A program made the translations under genes and the position numbers. A DNA stretch of 64,000 bases from Pseudomonas abyssi (lineage in GTDB: Bacteria; Pseudomonadota; Gammaproteobacteria; Pseudomonadales; Pseudomonadaceae). The notes beneath the pieces are model-generated. The model saw nothing but the letters and a program-made list of their open reading frames with translations. It was not told the origin of the DNA and searched no databases. The stretch is taken from NCBI RefSeq assembly GCF_002307495.1, contig NZ_NTMR01000026.1, positions 45,620 to 109,619 on the forward strand, in the 5' to 3' direction. Positions 1 to 10,438 of this stretch are shown here, in pieces (position 1 is the first letter of the stretch; the number at the start of each line of letters is the position of its first letter).

Positions 1-2
1 GG

Positions 3-542
3 CTGGGCCTGGCGATCACCCGTGAACTGGCGCACCAGATGGACGGCGAAGTCGGCTTCAGCTCGTTGCCGGGGCACGGCGCGACCTTCTGGCTACGCCT
101 GCCGGTAGAAGCCGCCGAAGACCAACCCGCCCACGTGTCAGACCCCGCTGCCGAGCGCGCCGTCCTGGTGGTTGACGACGACCCGATGATCGCCGAGTTT
201 GTCGCCCTGGTCGTTCGCCGCGCCGGCTATATTCCAACCACCGCGACCAGTGTGGCCCAGGCCCGCAGCTGTCTGCAGGAGCACAGCTATACCGCTTTGC
301 TGACCGACCTGCGCCTGCAGGACGGCCACGGCCTTACACTGATACGGGATCTGCGCACGGATCCGGCATCGGCGGCATTACCGATTCTGGTGATATCTGC
401 GTACTGCGAAGAAGGTCAACGCCTGCTGCACAACGGCAGTGCGGACCCTGCGCTGGCGTGGCTGGACAAGCCGGTAGATGAGAAGAAACTGGTGAGCGTG
501 CTGGAAGAGTTGTTGACGCGCTGCAGAGCGACAGCCGGCTGA
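3..542 (+). CDS. Hybrid sensor histidine kinase, C-terminal part (5' truncated by window)
   Basis: The reading frame is open from base 3, so this is the tail of a longer gene. The first ~35 residues carry the end of a HATPase_c domain: a G2-type stretch LGLAITREL and then GHGATFWLRLP. A receiver domain follows, with the acidic pair in VVDDDP, the phospho-acceptor Asp in LLTDLRLQDG, the switch Ser in VISAY and the conserved Lys in LDKPV. This order makes it a hybrid kinase that passes phosphate to its own receiver. The sensory and HisKA parts lie outside the window, so signal and partner cannot be named. Confidence 0.85.
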   Translation: MGLAITRELAHQMDGEVGFSSLPGHGATFWLRLPVEAAEDQPAHVSDPAAERAVLVVDDDPMIAEFVALVVRRAGYIPTTATSVAQARSCLQEHSYTALLTDLRLQDGHGLTLIRDLRTDPASAALPILVISAYCEEGQRLLHNGSADPALAWLDKPVDEKKLVSVLEELLTRCRATAG

Positions 543-564
543 GCAGCCGTCGCCCCGTGCCCGC

Positions 565-1062
565 TTAGAGTGCTGCGAGAGCTGCGTCGTAGTTCGGCTC
601 CTGGCCGATCTCGCTGACCAGTTCGCTGTGCAGAACCTTGTCGTCTTCATCCAGTACCACAACCGCCCGTGCAGTCAGACCAGCCAGCGGGCCATTCTCG
701 ATATCCACACCGTAATCACGGACAAACTCGCGGCCACGCATGGTGGACAGGTTAACCACGTTCTCCAGGCCCTCGGCACCGCAGAAACGTGCCTGGGCAA
801 AAGGCAGATCAGCAGAGATGCACAGTACAACGGTGTTGTTCAGTGCGCTGGCCTTGCTGTTGAAGGTACGTACCGAGGTGGCGCAGGTTGGCGTATCAAC
901 GCTGGGGAAGATGTTCAGGATTTTGCGCTTGCCGGTCAGGCTGGCGAGGCTGACGTCGGACAGATCCTTGGCAACCAGAGTGAAGGCCGGAGCGCTGTCG
1001 CCCTTGGCAGGAAACTGGCCACCAACAGAAATAGGATTACCGCGCAAAGTGACGCTAGACAT
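565..1062 (-). CDS. tpx: Thiol peroxidase (Tpx, atypical 2-Cys peroxiredoxin)
   Basis: 165 residues, close to the 168 of E. coli Tpx. The family reduces H2O2 and alkyl hydroperoxides using thioredoxin. Peroxidatic Cys60 lies in SVDTPTC and resolving Cys94 in FAQARFC, the spacing of the atypical 2-Cys Tpx class. The start was set at MSSVTLRG because an AAGGAG ribosome site sits 7 bases upstream; the longer open frame to 1143 has no family similarity. It stands alone, downstream of tamB on the same strand with an 81-base gap that holds a hairpin. Confidence 0.95.
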   Translation of the reverse strand: MSSVTLRGNPISVGGQFPAKGDSAPAFTLVAKDLSDVSLASLTGKRKILNIFPSVDTPTCATSVRTFNSKASALNNTVVLCISADLPFAQARFCGAEGLENVVNLSTMRGREFVRDYGVDIENGPLAGLTARAVVVLDEDDKVLHSELVSEIGQEPNYDAALAAL

Positions 1063-1122
1063 GATGACTCCTTGAACGTGCCGTAGCACGCAATGGGTGT
1101 GGGTACTGATGACAGACTCGGC

Positions 1123-1142
1123 TGCAGCCCTGCCGGGCTGCA
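1123..1142 (-). terminator. Hairpin between tamB and tpx
   Basis: Perfect 8-bp stem TGCAGCCC/GGGCTGCA with a 4-base loop, immediately after the tamB stop. No T-run follows on the minus strand, so it may be an mRNA 3'-end stabiliser or a weak/Rho-assisted terminator rather than a full intrinsic terminator. Confidence 0.5.
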
Positions 1143-1143
1143 T

Positions 1144-4100
1144 TCAGAAGTCGATACGATAGAAGAAATCGAGCGAGCTGGCAAAGCCGCTGACGGCCTC
1201 CAGATACAGGCGCCGGGTCAGCTCGTAGCGCAGCGCCAACTGGTTGGCCGGTTCAAATACACCAACGCCGTAGCGCACGCTCAACTTGTCGGTAATGCTG
1301 CCGCTGGCGACCACCTGGGTTTCGTTACCACTGCCCTCGGCCTCGACGGCAAAATCCTCAAGCCCCAGCGCATTACCGATGCCACGGGTGATGGGTGCGC
1401 CACCGGCCAGCCCAAGCCCGAGCGCCGCCTGAGCCAGCAGGTTGTTATCACCTTCCTCGCCCAGTGGCCGCCCGAGCACCAAGTAAGACATGGCCTCTTG
1501 CTGTGACATACCGGGCTCCGAGAACACCTCAGACGTCGGGCTGGCGGCATTGCCGGTGATCCGCAGACCAGCGATGACGTCATCCACCCGGCGAATGGCC
1601 TCGACATTCAGGTACGGCTGACTTATAGGCCCGGAGAACAGCAGCAGCGCGCGACGCAGCTCCAGCTCCTGCCCCAGCCGGCGGAACTTGCCATCCAGGA
1701 TCTGCAAATCGCCATTGGCGGTGAGGTTCTCCTGTACCTCCAACTGGCCTTTCAAGCGCCCGCGTAAACCAAAGGCGCTCAGGCGCAACTGATCGCCGAT
1801 GTTCAGCTTGACCCGGGCAGTGATACCTAGCGCCGCGTCTTGTTCTGCTGCTTCCTGCCCGACAATCACCACGTCCGGCGACACGGTCACCGCGCTTGCC
1901 GGCAGTTCTCGCACGCGGATATCCCCTTCGGGAATCGCCAGCTCACCACCCACATGCAGGTTGTTGTCACGCAGGGTAATTGCCAGATCAGGTGCAACCT
2001 GCAGCTGGGCGTAGGGTTCCACGTTCACCGGCAAGGCGCTGCCGCGCAGCTGCAAATCAACGTCCAGCGGCGCCCAACCGACCTGCCCCGACAGCGTACC
2101 CTGACCCTGCTCGCCACTGGTCCAGCGGCTATCGACCTGGGCATTGGTGCCGTCGATACGAATATCGGTCTGCAGTTGCTCCAGACTGATGGGCAGGTTA
2201 CGGCCGGCCACCAGCCCGTCACGCAGACTCAGAACACCACTGACGACCGGCTGGCTCAATACACCAGACAAGCTGCCAGAGCCGTTCAGCGTCAGCTGCA
2301 GTTCATCCACATCCGGCAGCATGGGGCGCAGGAAATCCAGCTTCAGGTCGCTCAACTGATAATCACCCGAGAGTGTCTGCGCCCCAGCAGGGTCGGCGAT
2401 ATCGGCGTTTACCGCCAACTGACCAATGATCTCGCTGCTCAGGCGCACTTCAGCTTGCGCTGTGCGGTCCTGCAGACGGGTATCGACAGAGAGCTGCTGG
2501 TAGGGAAAGTCGAGCAGCTCCTGATCATCACGCACCTGGATGACACCGTTTTCACTGCTCACCGTTACCTGACCGACTGGCGCGCGACCCAGCGTCTGAG
2601 TGAGTTCCACCTGGCCGTTAAGCAGCCCCTGCCAACGCAAGTCATCCGGCAGCCAGGGTTGCAGCTCGGCCAGATCAAAGTCATTCAGACTGAGGTCTAC
2701 CTTGCGCTCGGGCATCAGGGTTTGCTGGCCGTTGAAACACAGACTGGCAGAGGCTTGCTGCCAGCAATGACCGGATAACTGCAGCCGCCCATAGCCCAGG
2801 CGATAGTCGATATCAGCGCTCTGCTGAAGCACCAGCTGGAACTGCTCGTAGCCAAGCTCGCCGCGCGTCAGGGTACCGCGCCAGGCCGTATCGTCCAGTG
2901 CACCGCCCAACGCCAGGTCGGCGTCAGCCACCCCGTTTTGCAGGGACAGCAGCAGTTCGTGTGCAGCGCGGCGGCCCCGCAGGGTCAGCTGCAGGTCACC
3001 CAGCTGAGTATCATCGCTGCGTATACCCTGACCAGTAACCGCCAGGTTCAGCGGCAACTGCTCGTTCAGCGTGGTGTTAGCGTCTAGGTTTAGGCTTTCC
3101 ACCTGCAGGCCATCCAGGCCGACGCCTGCGCCGCGCAGCACGCTGGCCAGTTGCGGCGCGGCACTGTCACCACCAAGCTGCAGGTAGCCACCAAGGCTGC
3201 CCTTGAGGCCCGGCCAGAGGGTGGCGAGGTTATCCAGCTGCAGATCAAAACGCCCATCGACCCGCTCGCCCCAGCGCGCCCGGCCATCAATGCTGTTGGC
3301 GCCCTGGCGCACCCGCAGTTGCTGCAGCAACCAGTCGTTTTGCAGTTTCTCCAACCGCCCGGACAACGCCAGCGGCTGCTGGCGCAGGCTGCCGCTGATA
3401 TCCCAGTCCGCTTCCAGGCGCAGTTGCTCACCCTGCAGCTGGCCACGGCTGTTCAGCTGGCCGTTGAGGTCGCCAGGCAGCGCCGCAACAAATACCGCAG
3501 GGTCAATACCCTGCAGCTGGAAGCGCCCGCCCCAGCTCACTGCAGGCTCCAGCGTCAGGTCCACCTCGCCATTGGCCTGACCGGCGGCGGTCAGTATCTC
3601 CAACGGCGTGACACGAAGCTGCTGCTGGTTACCGGCCACGCCAGCCTTGAGGTTCACCTGCTGACCTGCGACACCGGTCAGGCGTGCCTGCAGGTCCGCT
3701 TTCAGCTCCTCACCACGCAGCTGCGCAACCATCGCCAATTGCTGCAGCGACACCTCACCGGTATCAACGGGATACAGCCATTGCCAGGGGAATGCATCCA
3801 GAGCCAACTCCCCGTTTGCCTCCAGTGTCTGCTGCCAGCTGGCATCGGCCTGCAGAGCGAAGCGGCGCGCGGGTGCATCGGCAACGTGCATCTGCACAGC
3901 CAGCAACGGCACACCCGTGGTGGTCACCTCGCCGTCAACTTCAAGCAGCACAGTACCGCCATCACCGGGCAGGCTGGCGGTGGACTGCAGCAGGTAGCCC
4001 TCCTCCAGGTTACCCAGCAACTGCAGCTGCCAGTTATTGAGCGTCAGGGAGGCAGGCAAACTGCCGAGGGCCAGAAACGGCTCGCCCTGCCAGCGCAGAT

Positions 4101-4842
4101 CAACCGGGATGCCCGGCTCGTACAGGTTGGCGCTGGCGTTCAGCTTACCCGGCAGATAGCCTCGACTACTGGCGCGCAGCTCCAGCTCACGCAGGGTGCC
4201 GCTGGCCCGCGCCTGCAAGGCCCAGTCGCGGCCATCCACCGGTGGCAGATTCAGGTCGGCGGTCAACTCCAGCGGCCAGTCATCGCGCGTCTGCACACTG
4301 CCGTAAAGCTGCCAGTCCAGTTGCGGGCCGATGCCGGAAAAACGCTCGATAACCAGCTGATCGCCGCTGCCGCGTGCAACCAGATCAACATCGCTGAGCA
4401 GCGCGGTTTCGCCGTCAAGCGACAGCTCGCCCAGATGCACCTCGCCCAGCTCCAACCCCAAGGGCAGCTGTACTGCCGGCAGGCTGAGCGGTTCGCTGCT
4501 TTGCGTCTCTTCGGCCGGCTGACTGACGACCACGATACGCTCCACCGTCAGCCGATCAATGCACAGCGTCTTGCCGAACAGGCACGACGGACTCCAGCGC
4601 AGCGAGGCGGCATCCACCCGCAAATCCAGCGCCGGATCGCGCCAGGCAATAAGGGAGAAGTCCCATCCGTGCCAGAAATCGCCGCCTTCAAAGCCTAGAG
4701 TCAGGCGTGGTTCCAGCGCTTCGGCTTTGGCAAACAGCCAGCGGTTGACGCCCTCGCTGGCCAGCAAAAAGCCCAGCAAGACCGGAATCATCGCCAGAAT
4801 AAACAAGCCACGGACAAGCGCCCGAACCAGAAAACGGGTCAC
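1144..4842 (-). CDS. tamB: Translocation and assembly module inner-membrane protein TamB
   Basis: 1232 residues. One N-terminal membrane anchor (about residues 8-28) is followed by a very long beta-rich repetitive region and the conserved C-terminal TamB/DUF490 domain (about the last 330 residues), the AsmA-like architecture of TamB (E. coli 1259 residues). Known role: it spans the periplasm, partners TamA in insertion of some outer-membrane proteins, and with its paralogues moves phospholipid to the outer membrane. Translation starts at GTG, overlapping the tamA stop in a GTGA arrangement, so the two are translationally coupled. Leu/Gln/Asp-rich composition throughout fits a beta-helical groove. 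Confidence 0.93.
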   Translation of the reverse strand: MTRFLVRALVRGLFILAMIPVLLGFLLASEGVNRWLFAKAEALEPRLTLGFEGGDFWHGWDFSLIAWRDPALDLRVDAASLRWSPSCLFGKTLCIDRLTVERIVVVSQPAEETQSSEPLSLPAVQLPLGLELGEVHLGELSLDGETALLSDVDLVARGSGDQLVIERFSGIGPQLDWQLYGSVQTRDDWPLELTADLNLPPVDGRDWALQARASGTLRELELRASSRGYLPGKLNASANLYEPGIPVDLRWQGEPFLALGSLPASLTLNNWQLQLLGNLEEGYLLQSTASLPGDGGTVLLEVDGEVTTTGVPLLAVQMHVADAPARRFALQADASWQQTLEANGELALDAFPWQWLYPVDTGEVSLQQLAMVAQLRGEELKADLQARLTGVAGQQVNLKAGVAGNQQQLRVTPLEILTAAGQANGEVDLTLEPAVSWGGRFQLQGIDPAVFVAALPGDLNGQLNSRGQLQGEQLRLEADWDISGSLRQQPLALSGRLEKLQNDWLLQQLRVRQGANSIDGRARWGERVDGRFDLQLDNLATLWPGLKGSLGGYLQLGGDSAAPQLASVLRGAGVGLDGLQVESLNLDANTTLNEQLPLNLAVTGQGIRSDDTQLGDLQLTLRGRRAAHELLLSLQNGVADADLALGGALDDTAWRGTLTRGELGYEQFQLVLQQSADIDYRLGYGRLQLSGHCWQQASASLCFNGQQTLMPERKVDLSLNDFDLAELQPWLPDDLRWQGLLNGQVELTQTLGRAPVGQVTVSSENGVIQVRDDQELLDFPYQQLSVDTRLQDRTAQAEVRLSSEIIGQLAVNADIADPAGAQTLSGDYQLSDLKLDFLRPMLPDVDELQLTLNGSGSLSGVLSQPVVSGVLSLRDGLVAGRNLPISLEQLQTDIRIDGTNAQVDSRWTSGEQGQGTLSGQVGWAPLDVDLQLRGSALPVNVEPYAQLQVAPDLAITLRDNNLHVGGELAIPEGDIRVRELPASAVTVSPDVVIVGQEAAEQDAALGITARVKLNIGDQLRLSAFGLRGRLKGQLEVQENLTANGDLQILDGKFRRLGQELELRRALLLFSGPISQPYLNVEAIRRVDDVIAGLRITGNAASPTSEVFSEPGMSQQEAMSYLVLGRPLGEEGDNNLLAQAALGLGLAGGAPITRGIGNALGLEDFAVEAEGSGNETQVVASGSITDKLSVRYGVGVFEPANQLALRYELTRRLYLEAVSGFASSLDFFYRIDF

Positions 4843-6545
4843 AGCTCAGGCCCCATGGAAAAGTGAATCTTGTATCCCTCGTCAGGGTCGGACAATGACC
4901 TGGCCAGGTCTACCCGTATCGGCCCGATTGGCGATACCCAGCGCACGCCGATACCCACACTCGTCTTCAAAGGATCGGTCAGCGAGTCAATGGCATTACC
5001 GTAATCGACAAAGGTCGCTGCCCGCCACTTGTCGATAAACTCGTACTGGTACTCGGCCGTGCTGGCGATCAAATAGCGTCCGCCAACCGTATCGCCGGTG
5101 CTATCGACCGGCGACAGGGTCTGATAGTCATAACCACGGATGCTCTGATCACCACCGGCAAAAAAGCGCAATGAGGGTGGAATACTAGAAAAATCGTTGG
5201 TTGCCACCGCGCCCAGCGCCAGACGGCCAAACAGGCGATGATTGTCAAAGGCAGTGTAAAGCCCCTTCACCTGCCCCATCACCCGGGCAAAATCCACGGT
5301 CGACAGAACACCCTCCTTGGCACCCTGAACATCCACCAGCATGCTGTAGCCCCGCGAGGGATCGACGCCGCCGGTAGCCTGGGTACGCTGTAGCACCAGA
5401 CTGGGAATCAATAACGTGGAATTGCCGGAGTCATCGCCCAGCGAGAAGATTTCGTGCTGCAGCCGCAGACCAATGGTGCGCTGCCAGCCGCTTGCCAAAC
5501 GGGTGTTGAGCTCGGCGCCGACTGCCAGGCTACGGGTCTCGACGTCGTCGATATCCTCATGCTGCCAACCAACAAAGTAGCGCAGATTGTTGTCCAGCGG
5601 CGGATCCAGCGGCACCTGGTAGAACGCAGTAACGTTCTGGCGAGGTATGGATAGTTCCATACTGGCACCGCGGCTATGGCCCTTGGGGTTAACCCAGTGC
5701 TGGTCCCAGGTGAGCTTGCCACGCACCCCGACATCGGTCGAGTAACCACCGCCCAAACCCAACGAGTGCGGGTCGCGCTCGGTGATTTCAACCTGCACCG
5801 GAACGTCCTGGCCATTCGCCCGATCCGCCGGGGCGGTCACCAGCACGCCATTGAAGTAGCCACTGGATAGCAAATCCTGATTCAGCTGGCCAACCAGGTC
5901 AGCGTCATAGGGCACGCCCGGTTCAAACGGCACCATGCGCGCCAGAAGCTCGGGGTCAAAAATGGTCTCGGAGAAATTCACCTGCCCCAGACGGTAGCGC
6001 GGGCCGGTGTCGTACTGGATATGGATGTCGGCGATATTGCGTTCAGGATCAACCCGCAGCTCACGCTTGAGATACTGCCCCTCAAAGTAGCCGTAACGTA
6101 GCGCCTGATTGTTGATCTGCGATTTGACCGTTTCGTAGCGTCCGTGATGCAGCACCGCGCCGGGCTGCAGCATCGCTGCGCTGGGCAGCAAAAAGGCATC
6201 GGTACCACGCCCAGCGCCCAGAATATCGATATTCACCTCGCCCAACCGGACCGGCTCACCCAGCTCGACTCTCAGCGTCAGAACGGGGTCATCGCCATCA
6301 CCACTGATACTCAGCTCGTTACGTGAGTGGTAATAGCCAAGGGCCTGGGCCGCCAGTGTCGCCTGCTGATCGATATGCCGAAACTGGCGTTCCAGCGCCT
6401 GCGGGCTGTCGCCTTCAACTACGCCGACATAGGCTTCAATGTTCTCGCGCACAGATTTCTTTGCCGGCACTACCGTGACCTTCAGACTGGCCTGCGCGCC
6501 CGCAGCAACCAGCAGCAGACAGATCAAAACTATTGCGCGCCCCAT
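4839..6545 (-). CDS. tamA: Translocation and assembly module outer-membrane protein TamA (Omp85 family)
   Basis: 568 residues (E. coli TamA 577). A signal peptide of about 19 residues (LICLLLVAAGAQA) precedes three POTRA-like repeats (to about residue 260) and a C-terminal Omp85 beta-barrel containing GGGYSTDVGVRG, the RGY region (SIRGYDY) and a last strand ending in a hydrophobic residue. An AAGGAG ribosome site precedes the ATG by a few bases. First gene of tamA-tamB; the 133-base gap to divergent xthA must hold both promoters. Confidence 0.93.
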   Translation of the reverse strand: MGRAIVLICLLLVAAGAQASLKVTVVPAKKSVRENIEAYVGVVEGDSPQALERQFRHIDQQATLAAQALGYYHSRNELSISGDGDDPVLTLRVELGEPVRLGEVNIDILGAGRGTDAFLLPSAAMLQPGAVLHHGRYETVKSQINNQALRYGYFEGQYLKRELRVDPERNIADIHIQYDTGPRYRLGQVNFSETIFDPELLARMVPFEPGVPYDADLVGQLNQDLLSSGYFNGVLVTAPADRANGQDVPVQVEITERDPHSLGLGGGYSTDVGVRGKLTWDQHWVNPKGHSRGASMELSIPRQNVTAFYQVPLDPPLDNNLRYFVGWQHEDIDDVETRSLAVGAELNTRLASGWQRTIGLRLQHEIFSLGDDSGNSTLLIPSLVLQRTQATGGVDPSRGYSMLVDVQGAKEGVLSTVDFARVMGQVKGLYTAFDNHRLFGRLALGAVATNDFSSIPPSLRFFAGGDQSIRGYDYQTLSPVDSTGDTVGGRYLIASTAEYQYEFIDKWRAATFVDYGNAIDSLTDPLKTSVGIGVRWVSPIGPIRVDLARSLSDPDEGYKIHFSMGPEL

Positions 6546-6678
6546 GAGCTCCTTCCCGGCAAAATCAGCAGGCGAATGCTAACACGTTCCCATTGGCATC
6601 GCCGTGCTCAAGGGCAGGCTTTTGCGGTACTCTTGCCGCTCTCAGTCGCTAGAAAGTCACTCAAGAACGGACCTAACC

Positions 6679-7494
6679 ATGAAGATCGTATCCTTTAATA
6701 TCAACGGCCTGCGCGCACGCCCTCACCAACTGAAAGAAGTGGTGGACCGGCACTCGCCCGAGGTCATCGGTCTGCAAGAGACCAAGGTCGACGATCCTCA
6801 GTTCCCGCTGGCCGACCTCGAGGCCCTCGGTTATCACGTTGCCTTCCACGGCCAGAAAGGACACTACGGCGTGGCGCTGCTGACACGTCAGCAACCGCTG
6901 TGGGTACGCAAGGGCTTCCCGGGCGACGCCGACGATGCCCAGCGTCGCATGATCAGTGCCGCAGTACCCTGCGCCGACGGTGAACCACTGATTGTCTTCA
7001 ATGGCTACTTTCCTCAGGGTGAAAGCCGCGACCACCCCATCAAATTCCCCGCCAAGGAGAAGTTCTACGCCGACCTGCAAGCGCACCTGGAGGCCGACTT
7101 CAACCCTGAGCAGCGCATTGCCATTATCGGCGACATGAACATCTCCGATACCGACGCCGATATCGGTATCGGCGCCGACAATGCCAAGCGCTGGCTGCGC
7201 ACCGGCAAATGCAGCTTCCTGCCGGAGGAGCGCGCCTGGCTGCAACGTCTGAAAGACTGGGGGCTGATCGACAGCTACCGCCACCTGCACCCGGAAACGG
7301 CCGATCGCTTCAGCTGGTTTGATTACCGTAGCCGCGGCTTTGAAGACGACCCCAAACGTGGCCTGCGTATCGACCTTATCCTGGCAAGCAAGGCGCTGGC
7401 CGAGCGCTGCCTGGAAAGTGGTATCGACTACGACATCCGCAGCATGGAAAAGCCCTCCGATCACGCGCCCATCTGGACCCGCTTCGACCTCTAG
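6679..7494 (+). CDS. xthA: Exodeoxyribonuclease III
   Basis: 271 residues (E. coli ExoIII 268). AP endonuclease and 3'-5' exonuclease of base-excision repair in the Mg-dependent EEP fold. Family motifs are all present: NINGLRAR near the start, the catalytic Glu in [23 protein letters not shown] and the C-terminal SDHAPIW. The start was set at [10 protein letters not shown], the family N terminus; the open frame reaches 25 codons further upstream without similarity. It is divergent from tamA and ends in a hairpin shared with convergent clpA. Confidence 0.96.
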   Translation: MKIVSFNINGLRARPHQLKEVVDRHSPEVIGLQETKVDDPQFPLADLEALGYHVAFHGQKGHYGVALLTRQQPLWVRKGFPGDADDAQRRMISAAVPCADGEPLIVFNGYFPQGESRDHPIKFPAKEKFYADLQAHLEADFNPEQRIAIIGDMNISDTDADIGIGADNAKRWLRTGKCSFLPEERAWLQRLKDWGLIDSYRHLHPETADRFSWFDYRSRGFEDDPKRGLRIDLILASKALAERCLESGIDYDIRSMEKPSDHAPIWTRFDL

Positions 7495-7502
7495 AAACAA
7501 AA

Positions 7503-7530
7503 ACGGCGCGCCCCATACAGAGCGCGCCGT
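7503..7530. terminator. Intrinsic terminator between convergent xthA and clpA
   Basis: Perfect 9-bp stem ACGGCGCGC/GCGCGCCGT with a 10-base loop. On the minus strand it runs into TTTTGTTTC, a good U-tract for clpA; on the plus strand TTGCGTT follows, a weaker tract for xthA. Confidence 0.85.
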
Positions 7531-7551
7531 TGCGTTACGCGAGAGGTGCAA

Positions 7552-9819
7552 TCAAGCCATCTCGGCTTCCGGCACCTCGATTTCCAGCTCACCGTCACGC
7601 AGCGTCACATGGACGGTACCGCCCTGCTCCGCCAACTCCCCAAACAGGATCTGCTCGGCCAGCGGCCGCTTGATTTTGTCCTGGATCAGCCGTGCCATAG
7701 GGCGGGCCCCCATCATCGGGTCGTAGCCGTGCTCGGCCAACCAGTTACGCGCCTCCTCGTCTACATCCAGCAGCACATGCTTGTCTTCCAGCTGGGCCTG
7801 CAGTTCGGTGAGGAACTTGTCGACCACGAACTTGATGCTTTCGTGAGTCAGACGGCCAAACTGAATGATGGCATCAAGACGATTGCGGAACTCCGGCGTA
7901 AAGGCCTTCTTGATGATCTCCATGCCATCGGTGCTGTGGTCCTGCTGAGTGAAGCCGATTGATGCACGCGTCATGGTTTCGGCGCCCGCGTTGGTGGTCA
8001 TCACGATGATCACGTTGCGGAAATCCGCCTTGCGGCCGTTGTTGTCGGTCAGCGTGCCGTGATCCATCACCTGCAGCAGCAGGTTGAAGACTTCCGGGTG
8101 CGCCTTCTCGATTTCATCGAGCAGCAGCACGCAGTGCGGGCTCTTGGTCACCGCCTCGGTCAGCAAACCACCCTGATCAAAACCGACGTAGCCCGGAGGC
8201 GCGCCAATCAGACGGGAGACGGTGTGCCGCTCCATGTACTCGGACATGTCAAAGCGCAGCAGCTCAACGCCCAGGCTCTTGGCCAGCTGTCGCGTGACCT
8301 CGGTCTTGCCCACACCGGTCGGGCCGGCGAACAGGAAAGAACCCACCGGCTTGTCGGCCGATTTCAGGCCCGCGCGCGACAGTTTGATCGCCGTTGACAG
8401 CGCTTCGATGGCCCCATCCTGGCCAAAGACCACCAGCTTCAGATCGCGCTCCAGGTTCTTCAGCAGTTCCTTGTCGCTGGAGGAGACGTGCTTGGGCGGA
8501 ATGCGCGCAATCTTGGCGACAATGGCCTCCACTTCGGCCACATCAATAAATTCCGGACGATTCTCCGGCAGCTGTAGCCGTTGATAGGCGCCCGCCTCAT
8601 CAATCACATCAATCGCCTTGTCAGGCATATGCCGGTCATTGATATAACGGCTAGCCAGCTCCGCTGCCACCTTAAGTGCCTCGTCGGTGTAGCGAATGCC
8701 ATGGTGCTCCTCAAAGCGGCTCTTCAGCCCTTTAAGAATCTGGATGGTATCGCTGACTGACGGCTCAACCACGTCAACCTTCTGGAAGCGACGTGCCAGG
8801 GCGCGATCCTTCTCGAAGATCCCGCGAAACTCCTGGAAGGTGGTCGAGCCGATGCAGCGAATCTCGCCGGACGACAGCAGCGGCTTGAGCAGGTTGGAGG
8901 CGTCCATCACACCACCGGAGGCGGCGCCCGCGCCAATGATCGTGTGAATTTCGTCGATAAACAGAATGGCCTGCGGGCGCTTTTTCAGCGCCTTGAGCAA
9001 CGCCTTGAAACGCTTCTCGAAGTCACCGCGGTATTTGGTACCGGCCAGCAACGCGCCCAGATCAAGCGAATACACCACCGCCTCGGACAGGGTGTCGGGC
9101 ACCTCGCCATCAACGATGCGCTTGGCCAGCCCCTCGGCGATCGCCGTTTTACCCACGCCGGCCTCACCGACCAGCAGCGGATTGTTCTTGCGCCGACGCA
9201 TCAGGATCTGCGCCACGCGCTCTACCTCAGAGGCGCGCCCAACCAGCGGGTCAATGCGCCCCTTGCGCGCCTGTTCATTGAGATTACTGGCGTAACTTTC
9301 GAGCGGGTTGCTGGCGGTAGCGCCTTCACCGCCCTCTTCCTCGATGCTGTCTTGCTCTTCGTTCAGTTGCTCGGCATCGCTTTGCACCTTGGAGATGCCG
9401 TGGGAGATGAAGTTGACGATATCGATGCGGGCAATCTGCTGCTGCTTGAGGAAGAAAACCGCCTGACTTTCCTGCTCGCTGAAGATCGCGACCAGCACAT
9501 TCGCGCCGCTGACTTCCCCCTTGCCAGAGCTTTGTACATGGAATACAGCACGTTGCAGTACGCGCTGAAAGCCCAGCGTCGGCTGGGTTTCACGCTCCTG
9601 ATCCTGCTTGGGAATCAGCGGCGTGGTGGAATCAATAAATTCAGTCAGTTCGCGGCGCAGGCGCTCCAGGTCAGCGCCGCAGGCGTTGAGCACATCCACC
9701 GCAGCCTGGTTGTCCAGCAGAGCCAGCAGCAGATGTTCGACGGTCATGAACTCATGACGCTTGTTGCGCGCTTCCTTGAACGCCAGATTCAGGGTGATCT
9801 CGAGATCTCTGTTGAGCAT
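7552..9819 (-). CDS. clpA: ATP-dependent Clp protease ATP-binding subunit ClpA
   Basis: 755 residues. Unfoldase that feeds substrates to ClpP, using the ClpS adaptor for N-degron proteins. An N-terminal Clp_N repeat domain (MLNRDLEITLNLAF, HEFMTVEHLLLALL) is followed by an acidic linker (about 150-170) and two AAA+ modules, with Walker A GEAGVGKT near residue 220 and GPTGVGKT near 500, then the D2-small C domain. The start at MLNRDLE matches the family and has GAGGTGG upstream; the 8 codons before it were dropped. It follows clpS on the same strand with a 33-base gap, the standard proteobacterial pair. clpP is not in the window. Confidence 0.96.
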   Translation of the reverse strand: MLNRDLEITLNLAFKEARNKRHEFMTVEHLLLALLDNQAAVDVLNACGADLERLRRELTEFIDSTTPLIPKQDQERETQPTLGFQRVLQRAVFHVQSSGKGEVSGANVLVAIFSEQESQAVFFLKQQQIARIDIVNFISHGISKVQSDAEQLNEEQDSIEEEGGEGATASNPLESYASNLNEQARKGRIDPLVGRASEVERVAQILMRRRKNNPLLVGEAGVGKTAIAEGLAKRIVDGEVPDTLSEAVVYSLDLGALLAGTKYRGDFEKRFKALLKALKKRPQAILFIDEIHTIIGAGAASGGVMDASNLLKPLLSSGEIRCIGSTTFQEFRGIFEKDRALARRFQKVDVVEPSVSDTIQILKGLKSRFEEHHGIRYTDEALKVAAELASRYINDRHMPDKAIDVIDEAGAYQRLQLPENRPEFIDVAEVEAIVAKIARIPPKHVSSSDKELLKNLERDLKLVVFGQDGAIEALSTAIKLSRAGLKSADKPVGSFLFAGPTGVGKTEVTRQLAKSLGVELLRFDMSEYMERHTVSRLIGAPPGYVGFDQGGLLTEAVTKSPHCVLLLDEIEKAHPEVFNLLLQVMDHGTLTDNNGRKADFRNVIIVMTTNAGAETMTRASIGFTQQDHSTDGMEIIKKAFTPEFRNRLDAIIQFGRLTHESIKFVVDKFLTELQAQLEDKHVLLDVDEEARNWLAEHGYDPMMGARPMARLIQDKIKRPLAEQILFGELAEQGGTVHVTLRDGELEIEVPEAEMA

Positions 9820-9852
9820 GTTGCCACCTCGTATGCGATGCAAATCGCCTTG

Positions 9853-10215
9853 TTACGCTTCCCGTTCAATCTGACACATCAACGGGTGCTGGCATTCCCT
9901 CGCGTATTCATTTACTTCTGCCGCCTTGGTCTCGGCAATGTCACGGGTATAAATACCGCAAACCGCTCTGCCCTCAGTATGCACTTTCAGCATGATCTGC
10001 GTGGCACTTTCACGGTTATGTGAAAAAAATCGCTCCAGCACCTCCACAACAAAGTCCATCGGAGTGTAGTCATCGTTAAGCATGATGACCTTGTAGCGTG
10101 ACGGTGGCTTGAGCTGGGGTTTGCTGGTCTCGACCGCAAGGCCGTGATCATCACCTTGCTCAGGCTCAGCCGGCCCTTGCTGTAAGGTTAGTTGAAAATC
10201 CGTCATTGAAAACAT
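9853..10215 (-). CDS. clpS: ATP-dependent Clp protease adaptor ClpS
   Basis: 120 residues. Adaptor that binds N-terminal degrons and delivers them to ClpA. The core [38 protein letters not shown] and the C-terminal [13 protein letters not shown] are typical. The start is uncertain: ATG at 10215 (MFSMTDF) gives the N-tail length I recall for pseudomonad ClpS; the ATG at 10206 is three codons shorter. Neither has a clear ribosome site. Immediately upstream of clpA and divergent from cspD. Confidence 0.92.
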   Translation of the reverse strand: MFSMTDFQLTLQQGPAEPEQGDDHGLAVETSKPQLKPPSRYKVIMLNDDYTPMDFVVEVLERFFSHNRESATQIMLKVHTEGRAVCGIYTRDIAETKAAEVNEYARECQHPLMCQIEREA

Positions 10216-10438
10216 CTGCACATTCACTGGTTGGGAGAGCCGATCACCTGCACCGCTTATCGCAAAACTGCGCACTGGGACACAGGATTTCCGGACCTGG
10301 CTTGACTTGCTCTGAATCACTGTTAAAAGTGTAAAGGTGCGCGACTGACCAGTCATCAAATACATGCACAATGACCTTGCGGTCAGTCCGGAGCGCGACA
10401 CACTCACATGAAGTGACAGGCTATCAGAGGGATGCAGT

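Noticed and set aside
3151..4698. 515-codon plus-strand open frame opposite tamB
   Set aside because: Antisense shadow of tamB: Gln/Leu/Arg-rich translation, no domain, no ribosome site. Long antisense frames are common in GC-rich DNA.
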